From the NCBI GenBank assembly GCA_026015145.1, contig JAOZGY010000018.1, forward strand, positions 1-33,712: 33,712 nt of DNA. The letters run 5' to 3'. Shown here in pieces: positions 10,072-18,843 of this stretch. The DNA is from Candidatus Bathyarchaeota archaeon (GTDB taxonomy: Archaea; Thermoproteota; Bathyarchaeia; Bathyarchaeales; Bathycorpusculaceae). A model generated the notes under the pieces. The model saw only the letters and a program-made list of their open reading frames with translations. It was not told the origin of the DNA and searched no databases. Made by a program: the position numbers and the translations under genes. Position 1 is the stretch's first letter. Each line of letters opens with the position of its first letter.

Positions 10072-10359
10072 CTAGAAAAAGTCGTCATCTTTAATTCTTC
10101 TAAGAGCTTTCGTTCTTAATTTTATTGAGCGAGAAGGTATTTCTTCAGGTTTCCGCTCAACTGTTTTTCGTTTAACAGTTTCTCCACAGATCCCTTTTGG
10201 CAAAAGACGCCTTTTATAACACATTGCATAAGTGCAATCTTCTACTTTGCATTTCTCTTCAGTCCACCTACACCATATAATATTTTGTCGGTAGAAAGTG
10301 GAGTTTTTCACACATTTAAAAGATCGACAGGTTGGAGAACAATTCTTTGTTTGTGCCAA
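10072..10359 (-). CDS. Small Cys-rich protein of unknown function (8 Cys), putative metal-binding
   Basis: NCSPTCRSFKCVKNSTFYRQNIIWCRWTEEKCKVEDCTYAMCYKRRLLPKGICG, basic tail. Confidence 0.65.
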   Translation of the reverse strand: MAQTKNCSPTCRSFKCVKNSTFYRQNIIWCRWTEEKCKVEDCTYAMCYKRRLLPKGICGETVKRKTVERKPEEIPSRSIKLRTKALRRIKDDDFF

Positions 10360-10587
10360 AAATATACACCCCTTGTACCATTCATAAAAATTTAATATTG
10401 AGAGGTATTACTAAAGAACGTAATTTGCTAAAAAGTCATATAAACTTTTTTATTCTATACTCAAAATTGCTAATACAAAAAATGAACTCAATATACCAAA
10501 TTTGATTTTGGATTATTTAAAATGATTTTTATTGAACTATATCTATTAATAATTTTCTGGATAAGTTAAAGGAGAAAATGTAGAAAT

Positions 10588-11550
10588 TTGGAAAATCAAA
10601 TCCCTTTATCCTTATTACGAGCACTAAAAAAACAAAAGTATCATAGAATAGGAAAACATTCAGCAGTTAAGAGATGCAAATGGTTAAATGAAGCTTTAAC
10701 AAAAAACAGATCGTGCTATAAACAGAAGTTCTATGGAATAAAGAGCCACCAATGTATTCAGATGTCTCCTTCACTTTTTTATTGTAATCAACAATGTCTT
10801 TTTTGTTGGAGAGCTCAAAAAGGAGACATAAACATCAAACAGGATCTAAGCAATATACCTATGAGCGATCCACCCGAAGAAATCATTAGTGGAATTCTAA
10901 AAGAACAATCTTCAATTTTGAGTGGATATGCAGGAAATAAACAGATAAACTGGAAAAAATTTGCTGAAGCTTCAAAACCGAAGCACGTAGCTATAAGTTT
11001 AGCTGGAGAACCAACTTTTTATGAACACCTTGGGGAATTAATTCAATTATTGCACAAGAGGGGATTAACTACATTTCTTGTGTCAAATGGCACCATGCCA
11101 TCAAAATTGCGAGCGTTACCTGAAGAACCTACTCAGCTTTACATTTCATTATGTGCCCCTAAAAAAGATGTTTTTAATCGTGTTTGCAGACCTAAAGTAT
11201 CTGGTGCTTGGGAAAAATTAAATGAAACTCTAAGTTTTCTTTCAAGTTTCAATTGTCCTACAGTTATTAGAATGACCTTAGTAGATGGCTTTAATATGAA
11301 AGATTGTGAAGGATATGCAAAAATTATCAGAATGGCATCGCCAACATACATTGAGGTTAAAGCTTTTATGCATGTTGGTTTTTCTGGTCTCCGATTAAGC
11401 TATGATAGAATGCCTAGTCACGAGAAGATTAAATATTTTTCAGCGGATTTATCAGAAAAAATTGGATATAAAATTATAGATGAATCCAAAGAGAGTAGAG
11501 TTGTATTGCTAAGTAAAAGAGATAAACCAATAAAGTTTAGTAATCCCTAA
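10588..11550 (+). CDS. taw1: tRNA 4-demethylwyosine synthase (radical SAM), TTG start
   Basis: QMSPSLFYCNQQCLFCWR (radical SAM CxxxCxxC), HVAISLAGEPTFY, LRLSYDRMPSHEKI. Confidence 0.93.
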   Translation: MENQIPLSLLRALKKQKYHRIGKHSAVKRCKWLNEALTKNRSCYKQKFYGIKSHQCIQMSPSLFYCNQQCLFCWRAQKGDINIKQDLSNIPMSDPPEEIISGILKEQSSILSGYAGNKQINWKKFAEASKPKHVAISLAGEPTFYEHLGELIQLLHKRGLTTFLVSNGTMPSKLRALPEEPTQLYISLCAPKKDVFNRVCRPKVSGAWEKLNETLSFLSSFNCPTVIRMTLVDGFNMKDCEGYAKIIRMASPTYIEVKAFMHVGFSGLRLSYDRMPSHEKIKYFSADLSEKIGYKIIDESKESRVVLLSKRDKPIKFSNP

Positions 11551-11667
11551 TTGAAAAAACCAAAATAACATTATTTAATATAATTTTATTTTTCATCCGT
11601 TGGAGTTCTTAAAGAAACATAAAGAATAAGTATTTGCTATTAACAAAATGGGAGAATGGGTTAAAAC

Positions 11668-12312
11668 TTGTCAGGATTAAAAATAATACTAAAAGAAGGA
11701 AAAAAAGAGCTCATTGAGATAAATAAAATTCGGGAATCTACGCAAAAAAGTATGCGAAAAACATTAAGGCTTTCAAAGCAAGCTATATTGAGTATTCACC
11801 AAAAAAAATTCTTTGAAGCGAAAAGACTCGTTGGAAATGCAAAAAAGATCATAGCAAGATTAAAAATAATTGCAAAAGAGTATCCAGAAATTATATTCAC
11901 TGGAATGTATAGTGCGGCGCTTCAAGAATATTGCGAAGCAAATATACTTCTGGGTTTAATTCAAGAAAAACAGTTTATCACCCCAAGAGAGCTGGAGGTT
12001 CCTTATGCAGAATACATCTTGGGTTTGGCGGATGTGATAGGTGAATACAGACGATTATCTTTGGATGCATTAAGAGAAGATTTAGTTGAGAAAGGAGAAG
12101 AATACCTCATAAAAATGGAAGAGATCTATTTGGAGTTATTAGCGATGGATGAAGCATATATGCTTGTACATGGACTTAGAAGAAAATGTGATGTAGCACG
12201 TAAAATAATTGAAAGCACCCGAGGAGACATCACTCAAGAGATTAGAAGAAAGTCCCTAGAGAAGAGTTTGATAAGGGCTGAAAAAGTTCATAGGAAAAAG
12301 CAAACAGGATAA
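11668..12312 (+). CDS. Translin family protein, TTG start
   Basis: YCEANILLGLIQEKQFITPRELEVPYAEYILGLADVIGEYRRLSLDALR pattern of archaeal translin. Confidence 0.82.
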   Translation: MSGLKIILKEGKKELIEINKIRESTQKSMRKTLRLSKQAILSIHQKKFFEAKRLVGNAKKIIARLKIIAKEYPEIIFTGMYSAALQEYCEANILLGLIQEKQFITPRELEVPYAEYILGLADVIGEYRRLSLDALREDLVEKGEEYLIKMEEIYLELLAMDEAYMLVHGLRRKCDVARKIIESTRGDITQEIRRKSLEKSLIRAEKVHRKKQTG

Positions 12313-12424
12313 TGAACCTCATTTAAATCAATTTGCAAATATTGCTGCTATTCTATTATTTATAGAGACAATACAACTAAGAAAATAAACAAAATGCAAA
12401 TATCTAATACAATTAGGTGATAAA

Positions 12425-12751
12425 ATGGAAATCTCGTTTGCAGAATTTCAAAAAATCGATATTAGAATTGGAAAAATTATTGAAGCAAATCAGATAATTG
12501 GGTCAAAAAATCTCATAAAAATCTTGGTTGATTTCGGAGAAATGAAAAAACAATCAGTTAGTGGATTATTGCGATGGTACAAGCCAGAAGATCTACTCAA
12601 TAGGATATGCGTTTTTATTCTTAACCTTAAAAGCCGCAAAGTAATGGGTATAGATTCTCAATGCATGATTTTAGCAGCGGAAGATAGTAAAGGTAACGTC
12701 GTGGTTTTGCAACCCCAAAAAGAAATTGAAATTGGAAGCAGAATTCGCTAG
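12425..12751 (+). CDS. tRNA-binding (EMAPII/MetRS-beta-like OB-fold) domain protein
   Basis: FQKIDIRIGKIIEANQI...SKNLIKILVDFG...LKSRKVMGIDSQCMILAAE. Confidence 0.85.
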   Translation: MEISFAEFQKIDIRIGKIIEANQIIGSKNLIKILVDFGEMKKQSVSGLLRWYKPEDLLNRICVFILNLKSRKVMGIDSQCMILAAEDSKGNVVVLQPQKEIEIGSRIR

Positions 12752-12960
12752 AAATTCAAAAAACTGTAAAAAAGATTGAGGTTATTCCTTTTTGAACATA
12801 ATAACTTCTTTTTTAGCTTTATAAGATCATTTAGAATTTTTGAATTTTCTCGAATATATGTTTCATTTATTTCATATAAATCGAATATTGCCCACTATAT
12901 TTGTCTGCACATAGAATTATATACAGAACTTTACACTAAGTGCTTAACAAAGGTGTTTAA

Positions 12961-14550
12961 ATGAATCTTAGAAGACCTAATGCAAATGAAGCGACTTCTA
13001 CATTCAATCGATCAAAGAACGTAGCTCCAATGTCGGGAATTTGTTCAAAATGTATTGATGGGTGTAGAGGTGGTTGTGAAATTTGGTTATCTTCTTTTAG
13101 AGGGCGTGAAGTTCTTTATCCTAGACCATTTGGAGAAATTACTGCTGGAGCAGATAAGAATTACCCAGTAGATTATTCTCATCTTAATATTCAAGGTTAC
13201 GCTCGAGGAGCAAAAGGACTTCCTAAAGGAATTCAGGCTGGCCCAGATACAGCACTGTTTCCCAAAGTAGACACAGAAACAGAATATGGATGGGAAAAAA
13301 AAGTCAAGTTAAAAATCCCCCTGTTTACAGGCGCCTTAGGATCAACTGAGATCGCAAGGAAAAACTGGGAGGAATTTGCAATTGGAGCAGCCATATCTGG
13401 CATTACGCTTGTTTGTGGAGAGAATGTTTGCGGAATCGACCCCAAGCTTGAGCTAGATAATAATGGAAAAATAACAAAAGCTCCTGGGATGGACAGTCGA
13501 ATTCAAATTTATAATAAATATCATGAAGGATACGGAGAAATCCTTGTTCAGATGAATGTCGAAGATACTAGATTTGGAGTAGCTGAATACGTGTCAGCAA
13601 AACATGGGCTTGAAACTATCGAACTGAAATGGGGACAGGGAGCAAAGTGTATTGGAGGAGAAATTAAGGTCAAAAGTTTGGATAGAGCTCTTGAGTTGAA
13701 GAAAAGAGGGTATATAATTTCTCCTGATCCAACTCTTCATGAAAACCAAATGGCATTTAAGGATGGAGCTATCAAAGAGTTTGAAAGACATTCACGATTA
13801 GGTTTTGTAACAAAAGAGGGATTCCTAGAAGAAGTCGATCGCCTCCGCAATTTGGGATTCAAACGGATCACTCTGAAGACAGGCGCTTACTCAGCTTTAG
13901 AATTAGCCATGGCATTACGTTATGGAGCTGAAGCAAAATTGGATCTTCTCACAATCGATGGAGCCCCCGGCGGAACAGGTATGAGTCCATGGCCTATGAT
14001 GAATGAGTGGGGAGTTCCAACATTCTATCTCCAATCTCTTGCATATCAATACTGTGAAAAACTTTCAAAAAGAGGAATCCGGGTACCTGATATAGCTATG
14101 GCTGGCGGCTTTTCATCTGAGGATGGAGTGTTTAAAGCAATAGCAATGGGAAGTCCGTATGTTAAAGCAGTTTGCATGGGACGTGGTTTAATGATACCAG
14201 GAATGGTCGGAAAGAATATCGGCAATTGGTTAAAAGAGGGAAACTTGCCAAAATCCGTCTCTAAATATGGCAACACAGTTAGCGAAATATTTGTTGCTTA
14301 CGAAGAGATTAAAGAGAAGTTTGGTTCAAAAATTAACGAAATTCCATTGGGAGCACTAGGCATCTACACTTATTGCCAGAAATTTAAGGTTGGTTTGCAA
14401 CAACTGATGGCTGGAAGCAGAAATTTCAATATCTCAGAAATTACACGAAAAGACCTTATGTCTTTAACAGAAGAAGCCTCCAAGATTTCAGGAATTCCTT
14501 ATGTAATGAATGCATATAGTGAAGAAGCTCAAAAAGTCTTAGAAGAATAA
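12961..14550 (+). CDS. FMN-binding glutamate synthase family protein (GltB central-domain-like)
   Basis: CSKCIDGCRGGCEIW N-terminus; DLLTIDGAPGGTGMSPWPMMNEWG; GGFSSEDGVFKAIAMGSPYVKAVCMGR. Confidence 0.85.
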   Translation: MNLRRPNANEATSTFNRSKNVAPMSGICSKCIDGCRGGCEIWLSSFRGREVLYPRPFGEITAGADKNYPVDYSHLNIQGYARGAKGLPKGIQAGPDTALFPKVDTETEYGWEKKVKLKIPLFTGALGSTEIARKNWEEFAIGAAISGITLVCGENVCGIDPKLELDNNGKITKAPGMDSRIQIYNKYHEGYGEILVQMNVEDTRFGVAEYVSAKHGLETIELKWGQGAKCIGGEIKVKSLDRALELKKRGYIISPDPTLHENQMAFKDGAIKEFERHSRLGFVTKEGFLEEVDRLRNLGFKRITLKTGAYSALELAMALRYGAEAKLDLLTIDGAPGGTGMSPWPMMNEWGVPTFYLQSLAYQYCEKLSKRGIRVPDIAMAGGFSSEDGVFKAIAMGSPYVKAVCMGRGLMIPGMVGKNIGNWLKEGNLPKSVSKYGNTVSEIFVAYEEIKEKFGSKINEIPLGALGIYTYCQKFKVGLQQLMAGSRNFNISEITRKDLMSLTEEASKISGIPYVMNAYSEEAQKVLEE

Positions 14551-14582
14551 CATCAAAAACCAAACGCAACTAGAATAGATAG

Positions 14583-14621
14583 ATCAAAACCAAGCGTGCA
14601 GCTAACAAGCCTTGGTTTGAT
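14583..14621. terminator. Imperfect inverted repeat downstream of glutamate-synthase-like gene, possible transcript 3' structure
   Basis: ATCAAAACCAAG ... CTTGGTTTGAT (one bulged A). Confidence 0.4.
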
Positions 14622-14801
14622 GTTTATTCTCTATTAAAAAATTCTTACTATTTTTAATGCAGCTAAGTGTAAATTTTATGGAAAAATAAAGGATACTGTT
14701 GACAAAAGAGAAAAAAAGGATTAGGAGAATAACCCAAAATAAATTAAATCAATAAAAAATAATAATTAACAAAAATTACAAAAACGAAAGGTAAACTTCT
14801 G

Positions 14802-16337
14802 ATGTCAAGAAACATTCACTTAGCGTACAACAAGCTGTTAACTAGAATAAAGGATTTAATTGTTCTAAAGAGTGCACAATCCTTGATTCATTGGGATATG
14901 GAAACAATGATGCCGCCTAGAGCGGTCGAACTACGAAGTCAGCAACTTGTCCTTTTAAGCAGAATTGAACATAAAATGAGTACAGCTCCAGAAATCGGCA
15001 GACTAATTAAGCGAATAAAATCAAGTTCCGATTTTGAAACTTTTGATCAAATCCAAAAAAGAAATATGTACTTAATGGAAAAAAATTATGAAGAACAAAC
15101 ACACTTGCCTGAAAAATTAGTAGCAGAAACAACCAAACAACAAGTTCTAACAGTAAATAGTTGGAAAAAGGCAAAATCGAAAAAAGATTTTGGACTCCTC
15201 AAGTCTGATCTGGAAAAACTTGTCGAACTTAATAAAAAAATAGCAGAAATTCTAATGAAAGTAAAAAAAGTAAGCACTCAATATAATGCATTAATTGATA
15301 ATTATGAGCCAAAAATAGACACCCAAACTATAAATAGGGTTTTTTCAGAACTTCAAAATGGACTCAAACCCTTATTAAATAAAATCCAAAATTGTTCAGA
15401 TTATCCTCACGAACAAAAAGATAGAATCACTATATCAATAGAGAAACAAAGAAAAATAGCGCAATTACTAACACAAATACTTGGTTACGATACTGTTTCA
15501 TCAAAGTCCGGAGGAAGAATTGACGAAACAGAACATCCTTTCACCACTGGTTATTATGATGATGTACGCATAACCACTCACTATTACCCAAGAAATTACA
15601 TTAGTGCTATTTTTTCAGTGCTTCATGAAACAGGTCATGCATTATACGAACAAAACATAAATCAAGTTTTTAAATATCAACCTTTAGGATCAATAAGCTC
15701 TTATGGATTCCACGAATCACAATCGCGGCTATATGAAAATATAATTGGGCGATCACGAGAATTCTGGAGTTATTCATTGCCTAAACTTAAACAGATTACA
15801 ACACCTCTACTTGATGATATAGGTTTAGATCAATTCTTTTTCCTAATTAATCATGTTAAACCTTCAAAGATTCGAATTGAAGCAGATGAAGTCACATATA
15901 ATTTGCATATAATAATTCGTTATCAAATTGAAATGGCGCTTTTCGAAAACAAGATAGAAGTACAAGATTTACCAGGAATTTGGAATCAAAAATATGGAGA
16001 CCTTCTGGGATTAAAAATTGAAAATGACACTGAAGGAGTAATGCAAGACACACACTGGGCAAGTGGTTATTATGGCTATTTCCCTTCTTATGCCATAGGT
16101 AACATTTATAGTGGCCAAATTTTTAAATCGTTAAAAGAAAATGTGAAAAATTATAATAAGAAAATCGAGCTTGGAGAATTAGAAGAAATAAATCATTGGC
16201 TTAAGCAAAATGTTCAAGGTTGGGGAAGTTTGTATGAACCAAATGAATTAATAAAGAAAATAAGTGGAGAAAAAATAAGTGCTCAAGCATATATTCAATA
16301 CTTGGATGAAAAATATCGAAAACTTTACCATATTTAA
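14802..16337 (+). CDS. Carboxypeptidase Taq family (M32) metallopeptidase
   Basis: VLHETGHALYEQ (HExxH), HESQSRLYENIIGRS, RIEADEVTYNLHIIIRY. Confidence 0.93.
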   Translation: MSRNIHLAYNKLLTRIKDLIVLKSAQSLIHWDMETMMPPRAVELRSQQLVLLSRIEHKMSTAPEIGRLIKRIKSSSDFETFDQIQKRNMYLMEKNYEEQTHLPEKLVAETTKQQVLTVNSWKKAKSKKDFGLLKSDLEKLVELNKKIAEILMKVKKVSTQYNALIDNYEPKIDTQTINRVFSELQNGLKPLLNKIQNCSDYPHEQKDRITISIEKQRKIAQLLTQILGYDTVSSKSGGRIDETEHPFTTGYYDDVRITTHYYPRNYISAIFSVLHETGHALYEQNINQVFKYQPLGSISSYGFHESQSRLYENIIGRSREFWSYSLPKLKQITTPLLDDIGLDQFFFLINHVKPSKIRIEADEVTYNLHIIIRYQIEMALFENKIEVQDLPGIWNQKYGDLLGLKIENDTEGVMQDTHWASGYYGYFPSYAIGNIYSGQIFKSLKENVKNYNKKIELGELEEINHWLKQNVQGWGSLYEPNELIKKISGEKISAQAYIQYLDEKYRKLYHI

Positions 16338-16516
16338 TCTTGTTTTTTTGTAAATAATCCATTATAAAGATAGAGAACAAGAAAAAGCAGAATTCCGCCT
16401 ATAATGAAATAAACGCCAATCCAACCAATGAGCGCAACATAAATGGCAGAACCATAAAGAAAAAGGATCATCCCTAAAACAATCACAAATATGAAAATCA
16501 AATTTTTCAGATACAT
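16334..16516 (-). CDS. Small hydrophobic membrane protein (60 aa)
   Basis: Two hydrophobic helices; convergent 4-nt overlap with the M32 gene end. Confidence 0.45.
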   Translation of the reverse strand: MYLKNLIFIFVIVLGMILFLYGSAIYVALIGWIGVYFIIGGILLFLVLYLYNGLFTKKQD

Positions 16517-16627
16517 ACAGCTAACATCCTTTAATCGATTTTAAATTCAATAGATGCTGAAATATAGATATAACGCTTATGTTCTGTTAAACAGTGTCTT
16601 TTTTAAAACAGTATTTTCTGCATAATT

Positions 16628-16648
16628 AATCAATTAGTAAATCAATTA
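16628..16648. repeat. Direct repeat AATCAATTA x2 (12-nt period) upstream of the TATA-like box
   Basis: AATCAATTA at 16628-16636 and 16640-16648. Confidence 0.6.
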
Positions 16649-16675
16649 ATAAAAAAACTAAATTAATTCCGACAA

Positions 16676-16686
16676 TTTTATATATT
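16676..16686 (+). promoter_or_regulatory. TATA-like box for HTH-Fae-Hps gene
   Basis: TTTTATATATT about 40 nt upstream of ATG; AGAGGT SD at 16707-16712, 8 nt before ATG. Confidence 0.5.
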
Positions 16687-16720
16687 ACATATTTTACTTT
16701 GAGCTTAGAGGTATCAATAA

Positions 16721-18175
16721 ATGTCGGGTATAGATACTAAAAAACCAAAAAGTCGAGAAGATTTACTTGAAATTTTACTACAAGCTGCAAAAAAAGATGG
16801 GGAATTCAAAACAAGTAAAAAGGGAAAACCGTCTAAACCGACAATATCTGGAACTGCTAAAAGCATCGGAATACACAGAGACACCTTATACACATGGTTA
16901 AAAGAGTTCAATGTCGACTTTAAGGATGTTCTAACCGACAGTAATATGAGTTTTAATAAAAAAATTGTCGGAAAAATTGAGAGTGCTTACCTAATTGGTG
17001 AAGCGTTATTAGGAGCTGGAAATGAACTCGCTCATGTGGATCTCCTAATAGGAGACAAAGACGGTCCCGTAGGGAGGGCTTTTGCTAATGGTTTTTCAAA
17101 TTTGTCAGCAGGCCATACTCCTTTATTAGCAGTGATAAGACCCAATCTTCCACCTAAACCACACACACTCCTTGTACCAAAAGTTACTGTGAAAAACATG
17201 AAAGACGCTGGAAAAATTTTTGGTCCCGCTCAAGCTGCAGTTGCTAAAGCAGTAGCAGACTCAGTCGAGGAAGGAATAATTCCCAACGATAAAGTAGATG
17301 AATGGGTAATTGTGTGCAGCGTGTTTATTCACCCTCAAGCAAGTGATTACCACAGAATATACCAAAATAATTATAGTGCAACAAAATTAGCCCTAAAAAG
17401 AGCTCTGAAAAAATATCCTTCCCTTGAAAAAATGTTCTACGATAAGGATCGAGCTAAACATCCAATAATGGGTTTCAAAGTCCCGCGTTTATGGAGACCG
17501 CCGTACGTTCAAATTTCTCTTGATGCTCCAAGTCTTGAAAATGCAAAGAAAGTAATTTCACAAATTCCAGGAAGTGACAGAATTATTATTGAGGTTGGAA
17601 CCCCATTGATCAAAAGGTACGGAGCAAGAGTAATTGGCGACCTTAGAAAAACTGCAAAAGATGCATTTATGATTGCAGATCTCAAGACATTAGATGTAGG
17701 TAAAGTTGAAGTTGACATAGCATATGAAGAAACTGCTGATGCAGTAGTAGCTGCAGGATTAGCTCCACCTGAAACCCTTGATGCGTTTGTGTATGAAGCA
17801 AAGAGAGTGGGAATTTATGGTGCAGTAGATATGCTTAATGTCGAAGATCCGATAGAAAAACTTAGAAGAATGAAGAATTTTCCAGATATAGTAATATTAC
17901 ATAGAGGAATAGACCAAGAAACAGGGAGAACGCTAGGATTGGATACCATCAAGAAATTGAGACAAACATTTGATAATAAAAAATTCCTTATTGCAGTTGC
18001 AGGAGGCATACTTCCAGAAACAGCAAAAGAAGCTCTTCGAAAAGGCGCAGACATAATAATCGTAGGAAGATATGTAACGCAATCAAAAGACACTGAACGA
18101 GCAATAAGAGAATTCCTTGAGCTAACTCCATTAATGCGCCAAGACATAGATCATTTCAGAGTACACACAGAATAA
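16721..18175 (+). CDS. fae-hps: Bifunctional formaldehyde-activating enzyme / 3-hexulose-6-phosphate synthase with N-terminal HTH-like extension (about 86 aa)
   Basis: Fae: YLIGEALLGAGNELAHVDLLIGDKDGPVGRAFANG...GHTPLLAVIRPNLPPKPHTLLVPKVTVKNM; Hps: YVQISLDAPSLENA...IADLKTLDVGKVEVDIA...AVAGGI; N-term SGTAKSIGIHRDTLYTWLKEF. Confidence 0.92.
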   Translation: MSGIDTKKPKSREDLLEILLQAAKKDGEFKTSKKGKPSKPTISGTAKSIGIHRDTLYTWLKEFNVDFKDVLTDSNMSFNKKIVGKIESAYLIGEALLGAGNELAHVDLLIGDKDGPVGRAFANGFSNLSAGHTPLLAVIRPNLPPKPHTLLVPKVTVKNMKDAGKIFGPAQAAVAKAVADSVEEGIIPNDKVDEWVIVCSVFIHPQASDYHRIYQNNYSATKLALKRALKKYPSLEKMFYDKDRAKHPIMGFKVPRLWRPPYVQISLDAPSLENAKKVISQIPGSDRIIIEVGTPLIKRYGARVIGDLRKTAKDAFMIADLKTLDVGKVEVDIAYEETADAVVAAGLAPPETLDAFVYEAKRVGIYGAVDMLNVEDPIEKLRRMKNFPDIVILHRGIDQETGRTLGLDTIKKLRQTFDNKKFLIAVAGGILPETAKEALRKGADIIIVGRYVTQSKDTERAIREFLELTPLMRQDIDHFRVHTE

Positions 18176-18377
18176 AACAATAGAGTCCTCCTAAGATAAT
18201 TAACGTAAATTCACCAAAAGTTGTACATTTAGCCAATTAAAAAAGTTATAAATAATAGTAATAAAAAAGTTAAGAGATGCTTATATCAGGCGGAAAAGAT
18301 AGAAGATCTCTAAATTTTCATAAATCCTTAATAGAGAGAGACTCAACATCATACTTCGCTAAAAGGTTGAAAATCAC

Positions 18378-18752
18378 ATGGCTAAGTTCAAAGTTATAGT
18401 TTCCGACCCTGAAAATGGAACCAGCAAAGTTATTGAATTGGAAGAAACTCGCGCTGCACCTCTTATTGGTAGAAGAATAGGAGAAACAATTGATGGAGCA
18501 GTTGTCGATATGCCGGCATATAAATTGCTAATTAGAGGAGGATCAGACACTGATGGTGTCCCTATGAGACCCAACGTTCATGGAGGTGGTCGAAGAAAAG
18601 TTATTTTAAGTGGAGGAGCGGGATTCAACCCTAAAAGAAAAGGGGAAAGAAAACGCAAGACAGTACGGGGAGACATAATAACAGACGAAATCATACAGAT
18701 CAACACAAAAATTATTGAGAAACCAAAGAAAACTGTTGCAAAAAAACCTTAG
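18378..18752 (+). CDS. rps6e: Ribosomal protein S6e (eS6)
   Basis: MAKFKVIVSDPENGTSKVIELEE...LIRGGSDTDGVPMRPNVHGGGRRKVILSGGAGF. Confidence 0.95.
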   Translation: MAKFKVIVSDPENGTSKVIELEETRAAPLIGRRIGETIDGAVVDMPAYKLLIRGGSDTDGVPMRPNVHGGGRRKVILSGGAGFNPKRKGERKRKTVRGDIITDEIIQINTKIIEKPKKTVAKKP

Positions 18753-18843
18753 CATTTATTTTGTAAGCACACTCTAGAAAAAAAGCGATTGCTTAAAACT
18801 TATTAAGTTCTATCATTTATCCTTCATTATTTCATTAATACTT

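Noticed and set aside
12776-12964. 62-aa plus-strand ORF before the glutamate-synthase-like gene
   Set aside because: AT-rich intergenic/promoter sequence, Phe/Ile/Tyr-rich translation, no SD, overlaps the downstream start.
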